64,000 nt of DNA from Dactylosporangium roseum (lineage in GTDB: Bacteria; Actinomycetota; Actinomycetes; Mycobacteriales; Micromonosporaceae): the NCBI RefSeq assembly GCF_025264685.1, contig NZ_CP073721.1, positions 1,231,001 to 1,295,000 on the forward strand, in the 5' to 3' direction. Below are positions 32,986-40,884 of this stretch, piece by piece. Numbering within the stretch: position 1 is the stretch's first letter; every line of letters begins with the position of its first letter. The notes under the pieces were generated by a model, which had not been told where the DNA came from, did no database searches, and worked only from the letters and a program-made list of their open reading frames with translations. The translations under genes and the position numbers were made by a program.

Positions 32986-33398
32986 CGCGCACCTGCCTGC
33001 GGGGCACGGTGCCGGCCGCCCGGCAGTGTCAACCAGTCCAGGTCGTACACGACCTGCGCCGGTTCGGCCGGCTGCGGCGCCTCGTCCGAGACCTGCACGG
33101 CAGGCTCGTCGAGGCGCGCGTCGCCGTGCGCCCACGCCGAGTGCGGCGACAGCGCCCGCGTGTGCCAGCCGGACCAGCCCTCACGCTCACCGGAGCCGTC
33201 ATCGGCCCACATCCCGTCCTCGTCGATCTCGGCGCCGGGCGCGGGGGAGAGGAGCGACCGGAAGAACGGCACCGACACCGCGGTGACGACCAGCCCGGCC
33301 GATACGGCGACCTGCCACGGCACGAACGGAGACGCGACCAGCACGCCGGTCACGGCGGCGCCGACACCGACGCCGAGCAGGTAGGAGCGGCGCTTCAC
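32982..33398 (-). CDS. Small membrane protein
   Basis: 138 aa with two hydrophobic helices at about 7-26 (LLGVGVGAAVTGVLVASPF) and 28-46 (WQVAVSAGLVVTAVSVPF), then a long acidic cytoplasmic tail (GAEIDEDGMWADDGSG). Function unknown. Confidence 0.6.
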   Translation of the reverse strand: MKRRSYLLGVGVGAAVTGVLVASPFVPWQVAVSAGLVVTAVSVPFFRSLLSPAPGAEIDEDGMWADDGSGEREGWSGWHTRALSPHSAWAHGDARLDEPAVQVSDEAPQPAEPAQVVYDLDWLTLPGGRHRAPQAGAR

Positions 33399-33682
33399 AG
33401 CCGCACCTGCGCAGCGGTCGCGGTGTCGAGGATCGCCTGCTCGGCCTCCGCCTGGCGGGCCAAGGTGCCAGCCTCGGCCTCAGCGATCCACCGGTCGATG
33501 TCGGCACCAGCCCGCGACATTTCCCGCCAGAATTTCGACAGGCCCGCCGCGGCCAGTAGCCCGGCCGCCGTGGCGGTCACCACGAGCAGGCTGTTCAGGC
33601 GGGCGCCGAGGTGGACGGCCTCGGCAAGCAGCGCCCCGCCGGCCGCCAGAGCGACGACGGCGCACACGAAACGACGCAGCAT
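33395..33682 (-). CDS. Small membrane protein with two helices and coiled tail
   Basis: ATG 33682 (TGATG junction) gives 95 aa. Hydrophobic segments at ~5-22 (VCAVVALAAGGALLAEAV) and 33-50 (LLVVTATAAGLLAAAG) precede a helix (EAEAGTLARQAEAEQAILD). The arrangement resembles small phage membrane proteins; function unknown. Confidence 0.55.
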   Translation of the reverse strand: MLRRFVCAVVALAAGGALLAEAVHLGARLNSLLVVTATAAGLLAAAGLSKFWREMSRAGADIDRWIAEAEAGTLARQAEAEQAILDTATAAQVRL

Positions 33683-33936
33683 CAGCGCCTCCACAGGAAG
33701 AATTCGACGGCCGTCGACGCGACTACCAGGACGACGACGAACACGACGGCGTAAATGGCCAGGTCAATGACGGCGGCCACGACGAACCGGGCCACGCCGA
33801 ACAGGACCGTGAGCAGCACCCGGGCTACGTGGTGATCCCAGCTATAGTCGTCGCGGCGGACGGGCTTGGCGTGGCGCTGCCGGAACCGGACCGCCCACGG
33901 CGACAGGTCGACGGTGGTGGCGTCCATGAGGCTCAC
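33682..33936 (-). CDS. Small membrane protein
   Basis: 84 aa with a charged N-terminus and two hydrophobic stretches (LLTVLFGVARFVVAAVI, YAVVFVVVLVVAS). The final ATG-TGA junction couples it to its neighbour. The four adjoining membrane genes may act on the host envelope. Confidence 0.6.
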   Translation of the reverse strand: MSLMDATTVDLSPWAVRFRQRHAKPVRRDDYSWDHHVARVLLTVLFGVARFVVAAVIDLAIYAVVFVVVLVVASTAVEFFLWRR

Positions 33937-34817
33937 GCGACCACCCCCGACCGGCAGCCGTACGGCGAGCAGCCGTCCGGGTCGCCTTCCTCCTCAAGGT
34001 CGGAGAGCTGGCCGAAGATGTCGGTCTGCCGGTCCAGCCACTCCCGCCGGGTCACACGGTCGATCGGTGCGATGGACAGCGGGACCCGGGACCGGTGCAA
34101 GAACGCCTCGCCGTTGAGCGGTAGCCCCCGCGCGCCACCCTTTCGGATCGCCTCGTCGAACGCAACCGCGTCGGCCCACTCATCCGGGTAGTGGTCGCGT
34201 AGCTCCCGCCATTGACGGTTGCCGTGGTAGGGGCACCCGGTACAGGCGCTCTTGGCGACCGAGGTCCAACCGCGGGAGCGGAGCCAGCGTTCGCAGTCGT
34301 CGCGGCTCATGCCCAGCTCAAGCAGCGGGTACCGCTTGGTGATGTACGAGACGCCGTCCTTGTCGGAGACGCGACCGATCTCGTCGGTGGAGAAACCGAT
34401 CCACTGCTCGGCACGGTTGCCTTTCGGCACTCGCCGGAAGTCGGGCGCGGGTGCGCCGAGCAACTCGCGAACCTTCCGGTTGATCGGCGCCAACTTGTAC
34501 TCCGAGGTACATTGACGCCTGCCCATGCCTTCGGATCCGTCGGCGTTGCGCACGAAGTACGGCACCGAGGCGTAGCGGTGCGCCGGGTCCAGTGAGTCAG
34601 CGCGGAGGTTGCCCTTGCTGACCCTGTAGAGCGGCACACCGGCCACGTTCAGCACCGCGCCGAGCTTGTTCAGGTGGTCGTAGACCCGCGGCGGCTCCCA
34701 ACCCGTGTCGGCGAAAACGGCTCCGTCGAGCTTGTCGAGCGAGCCCTCGGCAGCCATGAGGGCGAGGACTGTGGACTGGATGCCTGCACCGAGGCTCAAG
34801 AGGCGGAGATTCGTCAC
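33933..34817 (-). CDS. PP-loop ATPase of the PAPS-reductase family
   Basis: 294 aa from GTG 34817. PP-loop LLSLGAGIQSTVLALM, then FADTGWEPPRVYDHL, RRQCTSEYKLAPI (RxCTxxxK), and a C-terminal CTGCPYHGNRQW cluster. Phage relatives are often labelled phosphoadenosine phosphosulphate reductase but lack the full enzyme context. PP-loop enzymes activate a carbonyl or base with AMP; DNA or tRNA thiolation, or nucleotide modification, are possibilities. Confidence 0.8.
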   Translation of the reverse strand: MTNLRLLSLGAGIQSTVLALMAAEGSLDKLDGAVFADTGWEPPRVYDHLNKLGAVLNVAGVPLYRVSKGNLRADSLDPAHRYASVPYFVRNADGSEGMGRRQCTSEYKLAPINRKVRELLGAPAPDFRRVPKGNRAEQWIGFSTDEIGRVSDKDGVSYITKRYPLLELGMSRDDCERWLRSRGWTSVAKSACTGCPYHGNRQWRELRDHYPDEWADAVAFDEAIRKGGARGLPLNGEAFLHRSRVPLSIAPIDRVTRREWLDRQTDIFGQLSDLEEEGDPDGCSPYGCRSGVVA

Positions 34818-35125
34818 GCGGACACCCCCGACTTGCGGTCCTGCAGGTGGGCGTAGGCGCCGAGCGCGAGCAGTGCATCGTGGACCACGTTGCCCGTCTT
34901 CCACGCCGGCTCACCCGGCGCCAGGCCGGTACGCAGCCGCGTCAACGCGCGTGTGAGCTGGTTGGCGACGTAGTGCTCCGCGAACTGCGCGCCGAATCCG
35001 TTCCGGTACAGCACGTCGACCATGTCCGTCGCCGACGCGTCCCGGACCGGAGACGGGTCCGCGACGTGCTTCTCCAACTCGCCGACCAGCAGGTCGGCGA
35101 GCATCGCCGCCGTCACGGTGCTCAC
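34814..35125 (-). CDS. 103-aa hypothetical protein
   Basis: GTG 35125. Mostly helical (AMLADLLVGELEKHV, TDMVDVLYRNGFGAQFAEHYV, NQLTRALTRLRTGLAPGEP). No family recognised. Confidence 0.55.
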   Translation of the reverse strand: MSTVTAAMLADLLVGELEKHVADPSPVRDASATDMVDVLYRNGFGAQFAEHYVANQLTRALTRLRTGLAPGEPAWKTGNVVHDALLALGAYAHLQDRKSGVSA

Positions 35126-35553
35126 GCGGCACCGCCCTCGGCGCGCAGCGGACCGACCGGCCGATCGTCGGCACGGCTCGGCACCCACACATCCGGCTGG
35201 AGCCGGACCGCGGCAACCTCGGTCAGCAGCTCCACGACCCGGGCCGCCGACATCTGAACCAGCGCCGGCGGGTACTGGCGGCCGTCGAGCTCGACGACGA
35301 ACCAGCCGTTCTCAACCCGCATCGTGACGTCCCCGGTCGGCTCGACCCACTCGCCCTCGAACAGGGCGTAGGTGATGCCCTCGACGGTCACGTCCACCGA
35401 GAAGCGGCCCGCAACCAGCGACACGACCTCGGGCCGCCGGGGCGTGTTGACGAAGCAGATGATGTCGCCGTCGACGACCTCGCCGCGTCCAACCAGAACA
35501 GTCCGGCCGGCCTGGGAGACGAACACCGGAAGACGCTCCATGATCGTGGTCAT
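35122..35553 (-). CDS. 143-aa hypothetical protein
   Basis: ATG 35553. Beta-rich N-terminus (LPVFVSQAGRTVLVGRGEV, VDVTVEGITYALFEGEW, MRVENGWFVVELDG) then a helix and Trp-rich end (RLQPDVWVPS). No family recognised. Confidence 0.55.
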   Translation of the reverse strand: MTTIMERLPVFVSQAGRTVLVGRGEVVDGDIICFVNTPRRPEVVSLVAGRFSVDVTVEGITYALFEGEWVEPTGDVTMRVENGWFVVELDGRQYPPALVQMSAARVVELLTEVAAVRLQPDVWVPSRADDRPVGPLRAEGGAA

Positions 35554-35777
35554 GCCGCGTCCTCCAGTTCGGCGAGCGCACCGGCGGCAGCGTCGGCGGC
35601 GAGCCGTAACGCGGTCGCGGCGCGAAGGTCGGTGTCGGTGCGGGCACACGTCTCATGCGCGGTCGCGGCGGCGCGAAGCCGGGCGGCGAACGCCCGCGCG
35701 GCGGCCGGATTGTCGGCCCAGTTGCGGCGGACGAACGCGGCAGCGTTCTCGATCCCGGCGCGGGTCAGGGGGCTCAC
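35550..35777 (-). CDS. 75-aa helical protein
   Basis: GTG 35777 (4-nt overlap with the upstream stop). Ala-rich helices (AFVRRNWADNPAAARAFAARL, ALRLAADAAAGALAELED). No family recognised. Confidence 0.5.
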   Translation of the reverse strand: MSPLTRAGIENAAAFVRRNWADNPAAARAFAARLRAAATAHETCARTDTDLRAATALRLAADAAAGALAELEDAA

Positions 35778-36217
35778 GCCGCCACCCCAGGCATCCACCG
35801 CGGTCCCCGACGCTCGGCGTTCCCGCGCGTCACCGGCACGTTGACCAGCCGCAACTCGGCGGGCGCCGGACGCAGCGTCCCGTCCGCGAGGCACGTCGGC
35901 CCTCCGGCCCGCGCAGCCCATCCGGACAGGTGCGCGTGGTCGAACCGCAGCCGCTCGTCGCAATGCGTGCCACACCAGCCGCAGGCGGCGTCGGCGGTGA
36001 AGCATGAAGGGCAGATCGCCATCGACGCACCGAACGGGCGTCGCTGCAGCACGGTCAGCGCGCACCGGGTGTGGATGTAGTAGGAGCCGGTCGTGTTCGG
36101 CGCCCAGTGCGCGATCAGCCCGTCGTCCTCGTGGCGGCCGACGAACTCGACACCGACGAGCGTGCCGACCGCAGGCGATGTGGCGGTTGCGACGGCGTGC
36201 GGGAGGACGGCGGTCAT
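35774..36217 (-). CDS. 147-aa protein with CxxCGTHC motif
   Basis: ATG 36217. N-terminal beta region (AVGTLVGVEFVGRHEDD), then CPSCFTADAACGWCGTHCDE, a zinc-like Cys array. The same PWCGTHC / GWCGTHC pair occurs in the 52-aa product just upstream, so the two share a motif. Confidence 0.6.
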   Translation of the reverse strand: MTAVLPHAVATATSPAVGTLVGVEFVGRHEDDGLIAHWAPNTTGSYYIHTRCALTVLQRRPFGASMAICPSCFTADAACGWCGTHCDERLRFDHAHLSGWAARAGGPTCLADGTLRPAPAELRLVNVPVTRGNAERRGPRWMPGVAA

Positions 36218-36372
36218 GCGGCCCACCTCCGGCGGATGCTCGTCTCCGACTGGCGGTCGTAGCGAAGGTGCTCGGTCCGGGTGTTGCCGGTGCAGTGGGT
36301 GCCGCACCAGGGGCACGGCGGGACGGCGACGGTGGCGCTGACTGCGACCCGCCCCGTAGTGTTGTGCGTCAA
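36214..36372 (-). CDS. 52-aa zinc-knuckle protein
   Basis: TTG 36372 with GAAAGGAC 8-9 nt upstream; the stop overlaps the next ATG. PPCPWCGTHCTGN matches the motif of its neighbour. Short, but overlap and ribosome site support it. Confidence 0.6.
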   Translation of the reverse strand: MTHNTTGRVAVSATVAVPPCPWCGTHCTGNTRTEHLRYDRQSETSIRRRWAA

Positions 36373-36452
36373 GGGGCCACGTCCTTTCGTCTGGTTTGTG
36401 GCTGGTTCCTGTTGGGCCTCGGCGGGTGAGAGCGCCGAGGCCCGCGCTTGTT

Positions 36453-36671
36453 TCAGGCGACGATCCGCAGTTGGGTCGGCTGGACCTTGAACTTGTCGGC
36501 CCAGTAGGCGTCGGCGACCGACTCGGGGACGCGGAGCTTGCCCTGCTCGCCGCTACGGCTCAGGTCGACCGCCGCGAGGTTGCCGGCGTGGATCTCGTCG
36601 TAGACGAAGCGCTTCGAGACCCGCCACAGCTCGGCGATTTCGGCAACGGTGTGCAGGATCTGGGCGGCCAT
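36453..36671 (-). CDS. Excisionase-like HTH protein
   Basis: 72 aa from ATG 36671. HTVAEIAELWRVSKRFVYDEI is a MerR/excisionase-type helix-turn-helix and LRVPESVADAYW resembles the wing. Being second after the Cro-like gene, it may be the phage excisionase or an early regulator. Confidence 0.75.
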   Translation of the reverse strand: MAAQILHTVAEIAELWRVSKRFVYDEIHAGNLAAVDLSRSGEQGKLRVPESVADAYWADKFKVQPTQLRIVA

Positions 36672-36672
36672 G

Positions 36673-36948
36673 TCAGGCCGCCTTCTGTTTGCCGCGGTTC
36701 GCGGCCCGGGCCCGGCTCGACTTGAGCTGCAGCGCCTTGTAGTAGGCCTTCTTCGCCGACTCGGCCCGTTCGGCACGGATGTGGGGTTCGAGAACGCCGT
36801 CGGGGTCGACCTGCTTCTCGAACCTGGCGAGCATGCCGTCGAGGGCGGGTCGCATCGCTTCCTTGCGGTCGGGTTCCCGTGCCCAGCGGCTGTGCGCGGC
36901 GATCGACGCCCGCATGCTGCGCTGGGCGGGGGTCAGTTCGTCGGCCAT
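36673..36948 (-). CDS. 91-aa basic helical protein
   Basis: Starts ATG 36948, helical and basic (RASIAAHSRWAREPDRKEA, KKAYYKALQLKSSRARAAN). Similar small proteins recur on actinobacterial mobile elements. The function is unknown. Confidence 0.6.
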   Translation of the reverse strand: MADELTPAQRSMRASIAAHSRWAREPDRKEAMRPALDGMLARFEKQVDPDGVLEPHIRAERAESAKKAYYKALQLKSSRARAANRGKQKAA

Positions 36949-36949
36949 G

Positions 36950-37231
36950 TCAGGCCGCCTTCGCCATGGTCGGCTCGGCGGCTGCGGGGAACAGTTCGTC
37001 GACGGTGAGGCCGGCCGCGCGGGCGGCCTGGCTGGCGCGGGCGGGGGTGCCGGCGAACCGGCCTCGCCGCCACCGGTTCAGGGTCATCGTCGTGACGCCG
37101 GCCGCCTCGGCGCGGGCCGTTTCGGTGGTGTACCCGCGCTCGCGCATGGCCTCGTTGAAGCGCTGGCCGTTGAATGCCAGCCGCTTCGGAACGTCCGAGT
37201 GACTCGGAGCGGAGGTCTTGGTAACACGCAT
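36950..37231 (-). CDS. Cro-like XRE/HTH regulator
   Basis: 93 aa from ATG 37231, which lies inside an operator (GTAACACGCATGTGAC). HTH at RFNEAMRERGYTTETARAEAAGVTTMTLNRW, i.e. an XRE-type fold. Divergent from the repressor at 37441, it is the likely Cro that switches to lytic growth. Confidence 0.78.
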   Translation of the reverse strand: MRVTKTSAPSHSDVPKRLAFNGQRFNEAMRERGYTTETARAEAAGVTTMTLNRWRRGRFAGTPARASQAARAAGLTVDELFPAAAEPTMAKAA

Positions 37232-37470
37232 GTGACGACCGTAGCGGTAACATCAGTGTTACGTCAAGGCGCGTCTCCCCCCTTTTCGGCAATGCCGGAG
37301 GATGGGATAGTCACACGCATGAAACCCACATCTCCCTGCGTCAATGCCGAAGAAGCGATGATCAGGCGCTGGTCACATCAAAGTGACGTAACATCGATGC
37401 GACTCGTGCCGCACCCCAAAGCGCCATACCGTGCACACGTGAGTGACGAAACGGGCGAGCGCGGTAACAC
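37221..37470. promoter_or_regulatory. Lysis-lysogeny switch with operator array
   Basis: Related sites follow GTnACA-N4-TGTnAC: GTAACACGCATGTGAC (37221-37236), the perfect GTAACATCAGTGTTAC (37247-37262), GTCACACGCATGAAAC (37310-37325, one half degenerate), GTCACATCAAAGTGAC (37372-37387), GTAACATCGATGCGAC (37388-37403), and a half-site GTAACA at 37466. They lie between and over the divergent Cro-like and repressor starts. Likely promoter elements for the repressor: GATAGT at 37306-37311 or TACCGT near 37429. Confidence 0.75.
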
Positions 37471-37849
37471 GTGGGGCGCTTACCTCAAAAAGGCGCGCGA
37501 GGCTAAAGGCCTCTCGATCGACGACCTCGCCGACGAGGCCGAAGTCAGCCGCATGACCATCATCAGGTGGGAGAGCGGCAAGACCGGCTTCAAACACGAG
37601 ACCATCACCCGGGTCGCCGGCGTCCTCGGTGTCGACCCGAACAAAGCCATCGCACTCGCCCGAGGCAACGCCGCCGCCTCACTGCCGCCGCCGCTCCCGG
37701 CCGAGATAGCCCGCCTCGTCGACAACCTCAACGCCCTCGACTCGGACGACCGTGGCCAACTCCTCGACCGCGTGGCCTGGGTAAACGAATGGGCCGAAAT
37801 GTGGATGCGGCAACGCCAGGAACGGGAAACAAAGCGCCATCAGGCTTAG
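37441..37849 (+). CDS. XRE-family phage repressor (CI-like)
   Basis: 135 aa from GTG 37441; the same frame has ATG 37319 and ATG 37397. HTH: WGAYLKKAREAKGLSIDDLADEA then SRMTIIRWESGKTGF. The C-terminus is an acidic helix (LVDNLNALDSDDRGQLLDRV) and basic end. No peptidase domain, so induction is probably not RecA-driven. If GATAGT at 37306 is its -10, the ATG 37319 transcript would be leaderless, as lambda cI from PRM; the true start is unresolved. Confidence 0.8.
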
Positions 37850-38014
37850 CCCTAATGTTCAATTCTTCGGCGGACTGATCGTCCGAACCCGAACGAGCAT
37901 GTAGCGTCAGCCGGGTCCGCAACGGCATTGGACGGGCCACTGCTACCCCGTTCACGGCACGGGTTGGGACAGCGATCCCCCCCCGTGCCCTGAAACGAGC
38001 GCGGGGGTATTCCC

Positions 38015-38398
38015 ATGAGCCGCAAAGACCTCGCCGGCAAGGTCGCCCGAGGCGTCGCCTACCTCAGCGGCGCCGGTGCGTTCGCGGCTCTCACCCACCG
38101 GTTCAACGCCGAGGCCGCGACCGGCCTCGCTACCGCCGCCGGCGCCCTTGCCGCCGTCTTCGGCTTCCTGCCCCGGGTGATCGTCAACGCCCAGCGTGCC
38201 GAGATGGCCAGGATCATCGACGAACGGTTCGACGCGCTGCGTACCGAGTTGGGGGAGGACATCACCACCGCCCTCCGTCATGCCGTCGAGCTCGGCGTCC
38301 ACGATGGCGCGCTCCGGCGGAGTCTCGACCGGCGAGACGGCGAACCACCCCGGCCGCGGCGGCTGCACTCCGTGCCGCGCAACCGCGAAGGTGCGTAG
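38015..38398 (+). CDS. Small protein with predicted membrane region
   Basis: 127 aa from ATG 38015. Hydrophobic/Ala-rich segments (GVAYLSGAGAFAAL, AATGLATAAGALAAVFGFLP) and then a charged helical tail (QRAEMARIIDERFDALRTEL). The last gene before attR; no family recognised. It may be expressed in the lysogen. Confidence 0.55.
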   Translation: MSRKDLAGKVARGVAYLSGAGAFAALTHRFNAEAATGLATAAGALAAVFGFLPRVIVNAQRAEMARIIDERFDALRTELGEDITTALRHAVELGVHDGALRRSLDRRDGEPPRPRRLHSVPRNREGA

Positions 38399-38530
38399 CG
38401 GCCGGGCCTGGACCGGCGGTACCGTGGACTCGTGGCCCGCAACGGAGATCGAAAATACAGCAAAAGATTGTCCGTACGGCATACATCGCCGCAGCTCACG
38501 ACCAGCGCCATAGTACGGCGCTACGAGCAA

Positions 38531-38580
38531 GGGGACTTCTAATCCCAAGGTCGTAGGTTCGAGTCCTACCGGGCGCACCA
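38531..38580 (+). other. 3' fragment of tRNA-Arg(TCT), presumed attR
   Basis: The sequence reads as anticodon loop CTTCTAA, anticodon arm, variable region AAGGTC, T-arm GTAGG-TTCGAGT-CCTAC, acceptor strand and CCA. No matching D-arm or 5' half precedes it. This is the normal result of integration into a tRNA 3' end: the intact gene should be at the other (left) end, outside this window. Chromosomal genes resume to the right. Confidence 0.82.
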
Positions 38581-38582
38581 CT

Positions 38583-38605
38583 TTCAGCGCCGCCCAGGCG
38601 CTGAA
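38583..38605. promoter_or_regulatory. 9-bp inverted repeat next to attR
   Basis: TTCAGCGCC and GGCGCTGAA flank a 5-nt loop, directly after CCA. It may be the old tRNA terminator; no T-run follows. Confidence 0.4.
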
Positions 38606-38760
38606 GAGCCGCTGCGCGGCGTCTGCTCGATCTCGGGCAGGACGTGGGCGTGCGTGTCCGTCGTCAACCCGATCCGGCTGTGCCCGGGGACCTTCATCAT
38701 GGTCCGGGGCGAGTCACCGGACGGTGAGGAGGAACGTCGCGCAGGTGTGCGGCCGGAGCC
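38584..38760 (-). pseudogene. Relic of a tyrosine integrase C-terminus
   Basis: Three frames in order carry recognisable pieces: RPHTCATFLL, then VPGHSRIGLTTDTHAHVLPEIEQ (shown in parts: VPGHSRIGL, DTHAHVLPE), then AQRLFSAWAALK. This is the end of an actinobacterial XerC-like integrase with at least two frame breaks. The catalytic Tyr of DTYAHV is His. Its stop abuts the tRNA fragment, the usual place for int of an older element. Confidence 0.75.
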
Positions 38761-39099
38761 AGTCGAGCCCTGCCTTTGCCCGCAGTGTGCCAGCATCGGT
38801 TGAGGGTGTCCGGCTCTGGCGGCGTTTCGTGGAGCTACCACGATGTCCGTCGTGGTCCGGGCCGTCGCTCCCGTTGCCTCGCCCTTCGCGTGTAGCCGCG
38901 CGCTTTGCCTCCGGCGGAGCCTTTGGCGCCGGGGAGGTCGCTCCGCTCCCCGGGCCGTCGGCCAGGTCGAGCCCAGCAGACCGGTGTCAGCCCTGCTTTG
39001 CGGTCGCCTTCGGCGAGCCGGGCGCGGCCGGCGCCGCCTGGCTCCTGGAGGGTGGCCGAGGGCATACGGGGAGACTCCACGACGGGTGGGACGGTCGGC
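38761..39099. other. GC-rich stretch without credible gene
   Basis: Overlapping frames of about 70-130 codons occur on both strands but all have shadow composition (Arg/Pro/Ala) and no motif. It may be decayed DNA left from the older element. Confidence 0.4.
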
Positions 39100-39330
39100 T
39101 CAGGGAACCACGTGCGTAGCCCTGAAGGCGTAGCCGTCCTGGCCCGGTGACTCCCACTCGAGTCTCACCGACTGGCCAGGCTCCAGACTTCGAAAGCCCT
39201 CCATCGCAACGGCACTGAAGTGCGTCCAGCAGCCCCCGGGGGTTTCCGGCGAGTCCAGTACGCCCCAACCTTCTTCCATCATCCAGGTACGCACCGTCGC
39301 TTCGCACGCACCTGAACGCGTCCCAGTCAC
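39100..39330 (-). CDS. Cold-shock-domain protein
   Basis: 76 aa. ATVRTWMMEEGWGVLDSPE, GCWTHFSAVAMEGFRSLEPG, and VRLEWESPGQDGYAFRATHV give an OB-fold with RNP-like motifs. The aromatic RNP1 is changed (GWGVLD instead of GFGFI), typical of the longer actinobacterial variants. It binds single-stranded nucleic acid; here it is the first intact host gene beyond attR. Confidence 0.85.
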   Translation of the reverse strand: MTGTRSGACEATVRTWMMEEGWGVLDSPETPGGCWTHFSAVAMEGFRSLEPGQSVRLEWESPGQDGYAFRATHVVP

Positions 39331-39817
39331 GTCTCAATCGTAGGGGCCAGCGCTGGAAAAGGACCAGCAAAGCCGACGTTGACGGCGCCGGCCCCTACGT
39401 ATCGTGTCCGTGAGCCGACCGACGAGCAATCACGCAGCGACACCCAGCCGCCGCAGCGCCGGGACGGATCGCTGAGCGCTCGGTGTGCGTGATCACCCTG
39501 AGCGGCGGTCGCCGCGTGGGGAGTCACCTGGCGCCGGACGCCGTGGACGAGCCGGTCGAGTGCGGGTGAACGTCGCCGGGGCCGGTCGGGTGCCTTTGGG
39601 CGGCCGGCCCATCGGATCTCTCGTCGGCGCGGGGACGGCGGTGCCGAGCGTCCCGCCGTGCGCCGCTGTGCCGGCGTCGTGCGGTCGGTCTTGTTTCGAG
39701 GGCCCGGAACGGTTCGGTGGGCGTTGGTAATGTTCCGGGGGCCTCGCGGTCGTAGGGTTGAGTCGTGACCGGGCGCACCATAGTTGCCAGAACCCAGCGA
39801 CCAGCCGAGGCGGATCG
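39331..39817. other. Intergenic region with no credible gene
   Basis: 487 nt, GC-rich, with only Arg/Pro-rich shadow frames. No repeat, tRNA or clear terminator seen. Confidence 0.35.
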
Positions 39818-40087
39818 TTGAATGAGCGCCGGCGCGAGGACACGCGCAACGCCATCGGGGTGCTGACCCTGCTTTTCCAGTCGCCGCTGGACACCGGGAC
39901 ACGCAGCGAATACCTCCAGCAAATCATCGGCGACGACGACGCCGTGGTGGATATCGGCCGTGCCTTCACCGGGATGACCAACCTCGCGGCGCTCATCCTG
40001 ATCGAGCACAGCAAAGCCACCGGCCGGCCCGCCACCGAGGTGTTGCAACGGATCGCGGCCGGCCTGGCTGCCGAAGAGGCCTCCTGA
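39818..40087 (+). CDS. 89-aa actinobacterial hypothetical protein
   Basis: TTG 39818 with GAGGCGGA 5 nt upstream is preferred. Helical: REDTRNAIGVLTLLFQSPL, EYLQQIIGDDDAVVDIGRAF, NLAALILIEHSKATGRPA, EVLQRIAAGLA. No named family; probably a small regulator or structural protein. Confidence 0.6.
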   Translation: MNERRREDTRNAIGVLTLLFQSPLDTGTRSEYLQQIIGDDDAVVDIGRAFTGMTNLAALILIEHSKATGRPATEVLQRIAAGLAAEEAS

Positions 40088-40202
40088 CGGCCGTGCCGTT
40101 CGTCGGGGGCAAGGAACCGGCACGCCAGGTCCCCGCGAGCGACGACGGGGACCTGGCATCAGGCCGGGCGTTTGCTGGCATGCCATGGAGGGCTGTGATC
40201 GA

Positions 40203-40652
40203 TCAGGCGGCGGCCGGACGCGGGGTGCGCTGGAAGTGCCGCCCGGCGGACGGGACGAACATCAGGGGAACAGCGCCCCACACCGCTGCCAGGTGGACGG
40301 TGCGGGCGGCCGCGATCAGCCACCATGCTGTGTCGGCGTCGGCCAACTGGGCACCGACCGAGTTACCGTCGAGGAGCCAGCCGATCGGCTCCACGACGAG
40401 CGACAACGTGCCGATGATGCCCTGCACCAGGGCCAGTGCGAGCCGGGCCCAGCGCTTGCCCGCCCGCATTCGCGACGCGGTGACTATCACGGCGGCGTAG
40501 ACGGCGCAGCGGATCGCGACACCGGCGATGGCGCCGTCGCCGGTTTCCCCGCTCGCCACGACCACTGCGGTCTCGAATGCTCCCGCGCCGACGGCCAGGA
40601 GCCACAGCCCGAACGCGGCCCGGACCGCGGTGGGCGCTGCAACGGTTGTCAT
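40203..40652 (-). CDS. Integral membrane protein, four predicted helices
   Basis: 149 aa from ATG 40652. Hydrophobic segments: FGLWLLAVGAGAFETAVVV, AIAGVAIRCAVYAAVIVTA, LALALVQGIIGTLSLVVE, WWLIAAARTVHLAAVWGAV. The layout resembles small actinobacterial membrane proteins of unknown function. Confidence 0.65.
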   Translation of the reverse strand: MTTVAAPTAVRAAFGLWLLAVGAGAFETAVVVASGETGDGAIAGVAIRCAVYAAVIVTASRMRAGKRWARLALALVQGIIGTLSLVVEPIGWLLDGNSVGAQLADADTAWWLIAAARTVHLAAVWGAVPLMFVPSAGRHFQRTPRPAAA

Positions 40653-40884
40653 GCCCCCACTGTCGTTCGATGCGCTGCCCTGCTCACGCCCGCTGGCCAC
40701 CCGGTTCCGGGTATGGGCAGCACCACCGGCGGCGACCGCCCTCCGAGTTGCCGCAGTCTCCGCTTGTTGCCCGTGTCCGCCATCGCCGCCCCCTTCCCGC
40801 GTCCGGGAAGAGCTTGCGACAGGTGGAGCCACCGCCGCTCGCGCCGGCGGTCGAATCTGTGGACAACCGCCGGCTTGTGGACAA

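Noticed and set aside
38450..38580. Complete tRNA gene
   Set aside because: No D-arm or 5' acceptor strand can be paired upstream of 38531; only the 3' part is present.
37952..38581. Minus-strand frame with RPVGLEPTTLGL
   Set aside because: This string is the well-known artefact of translating antisense through a tRNA 3' half; the rest overlaps a real plus-strand gene.
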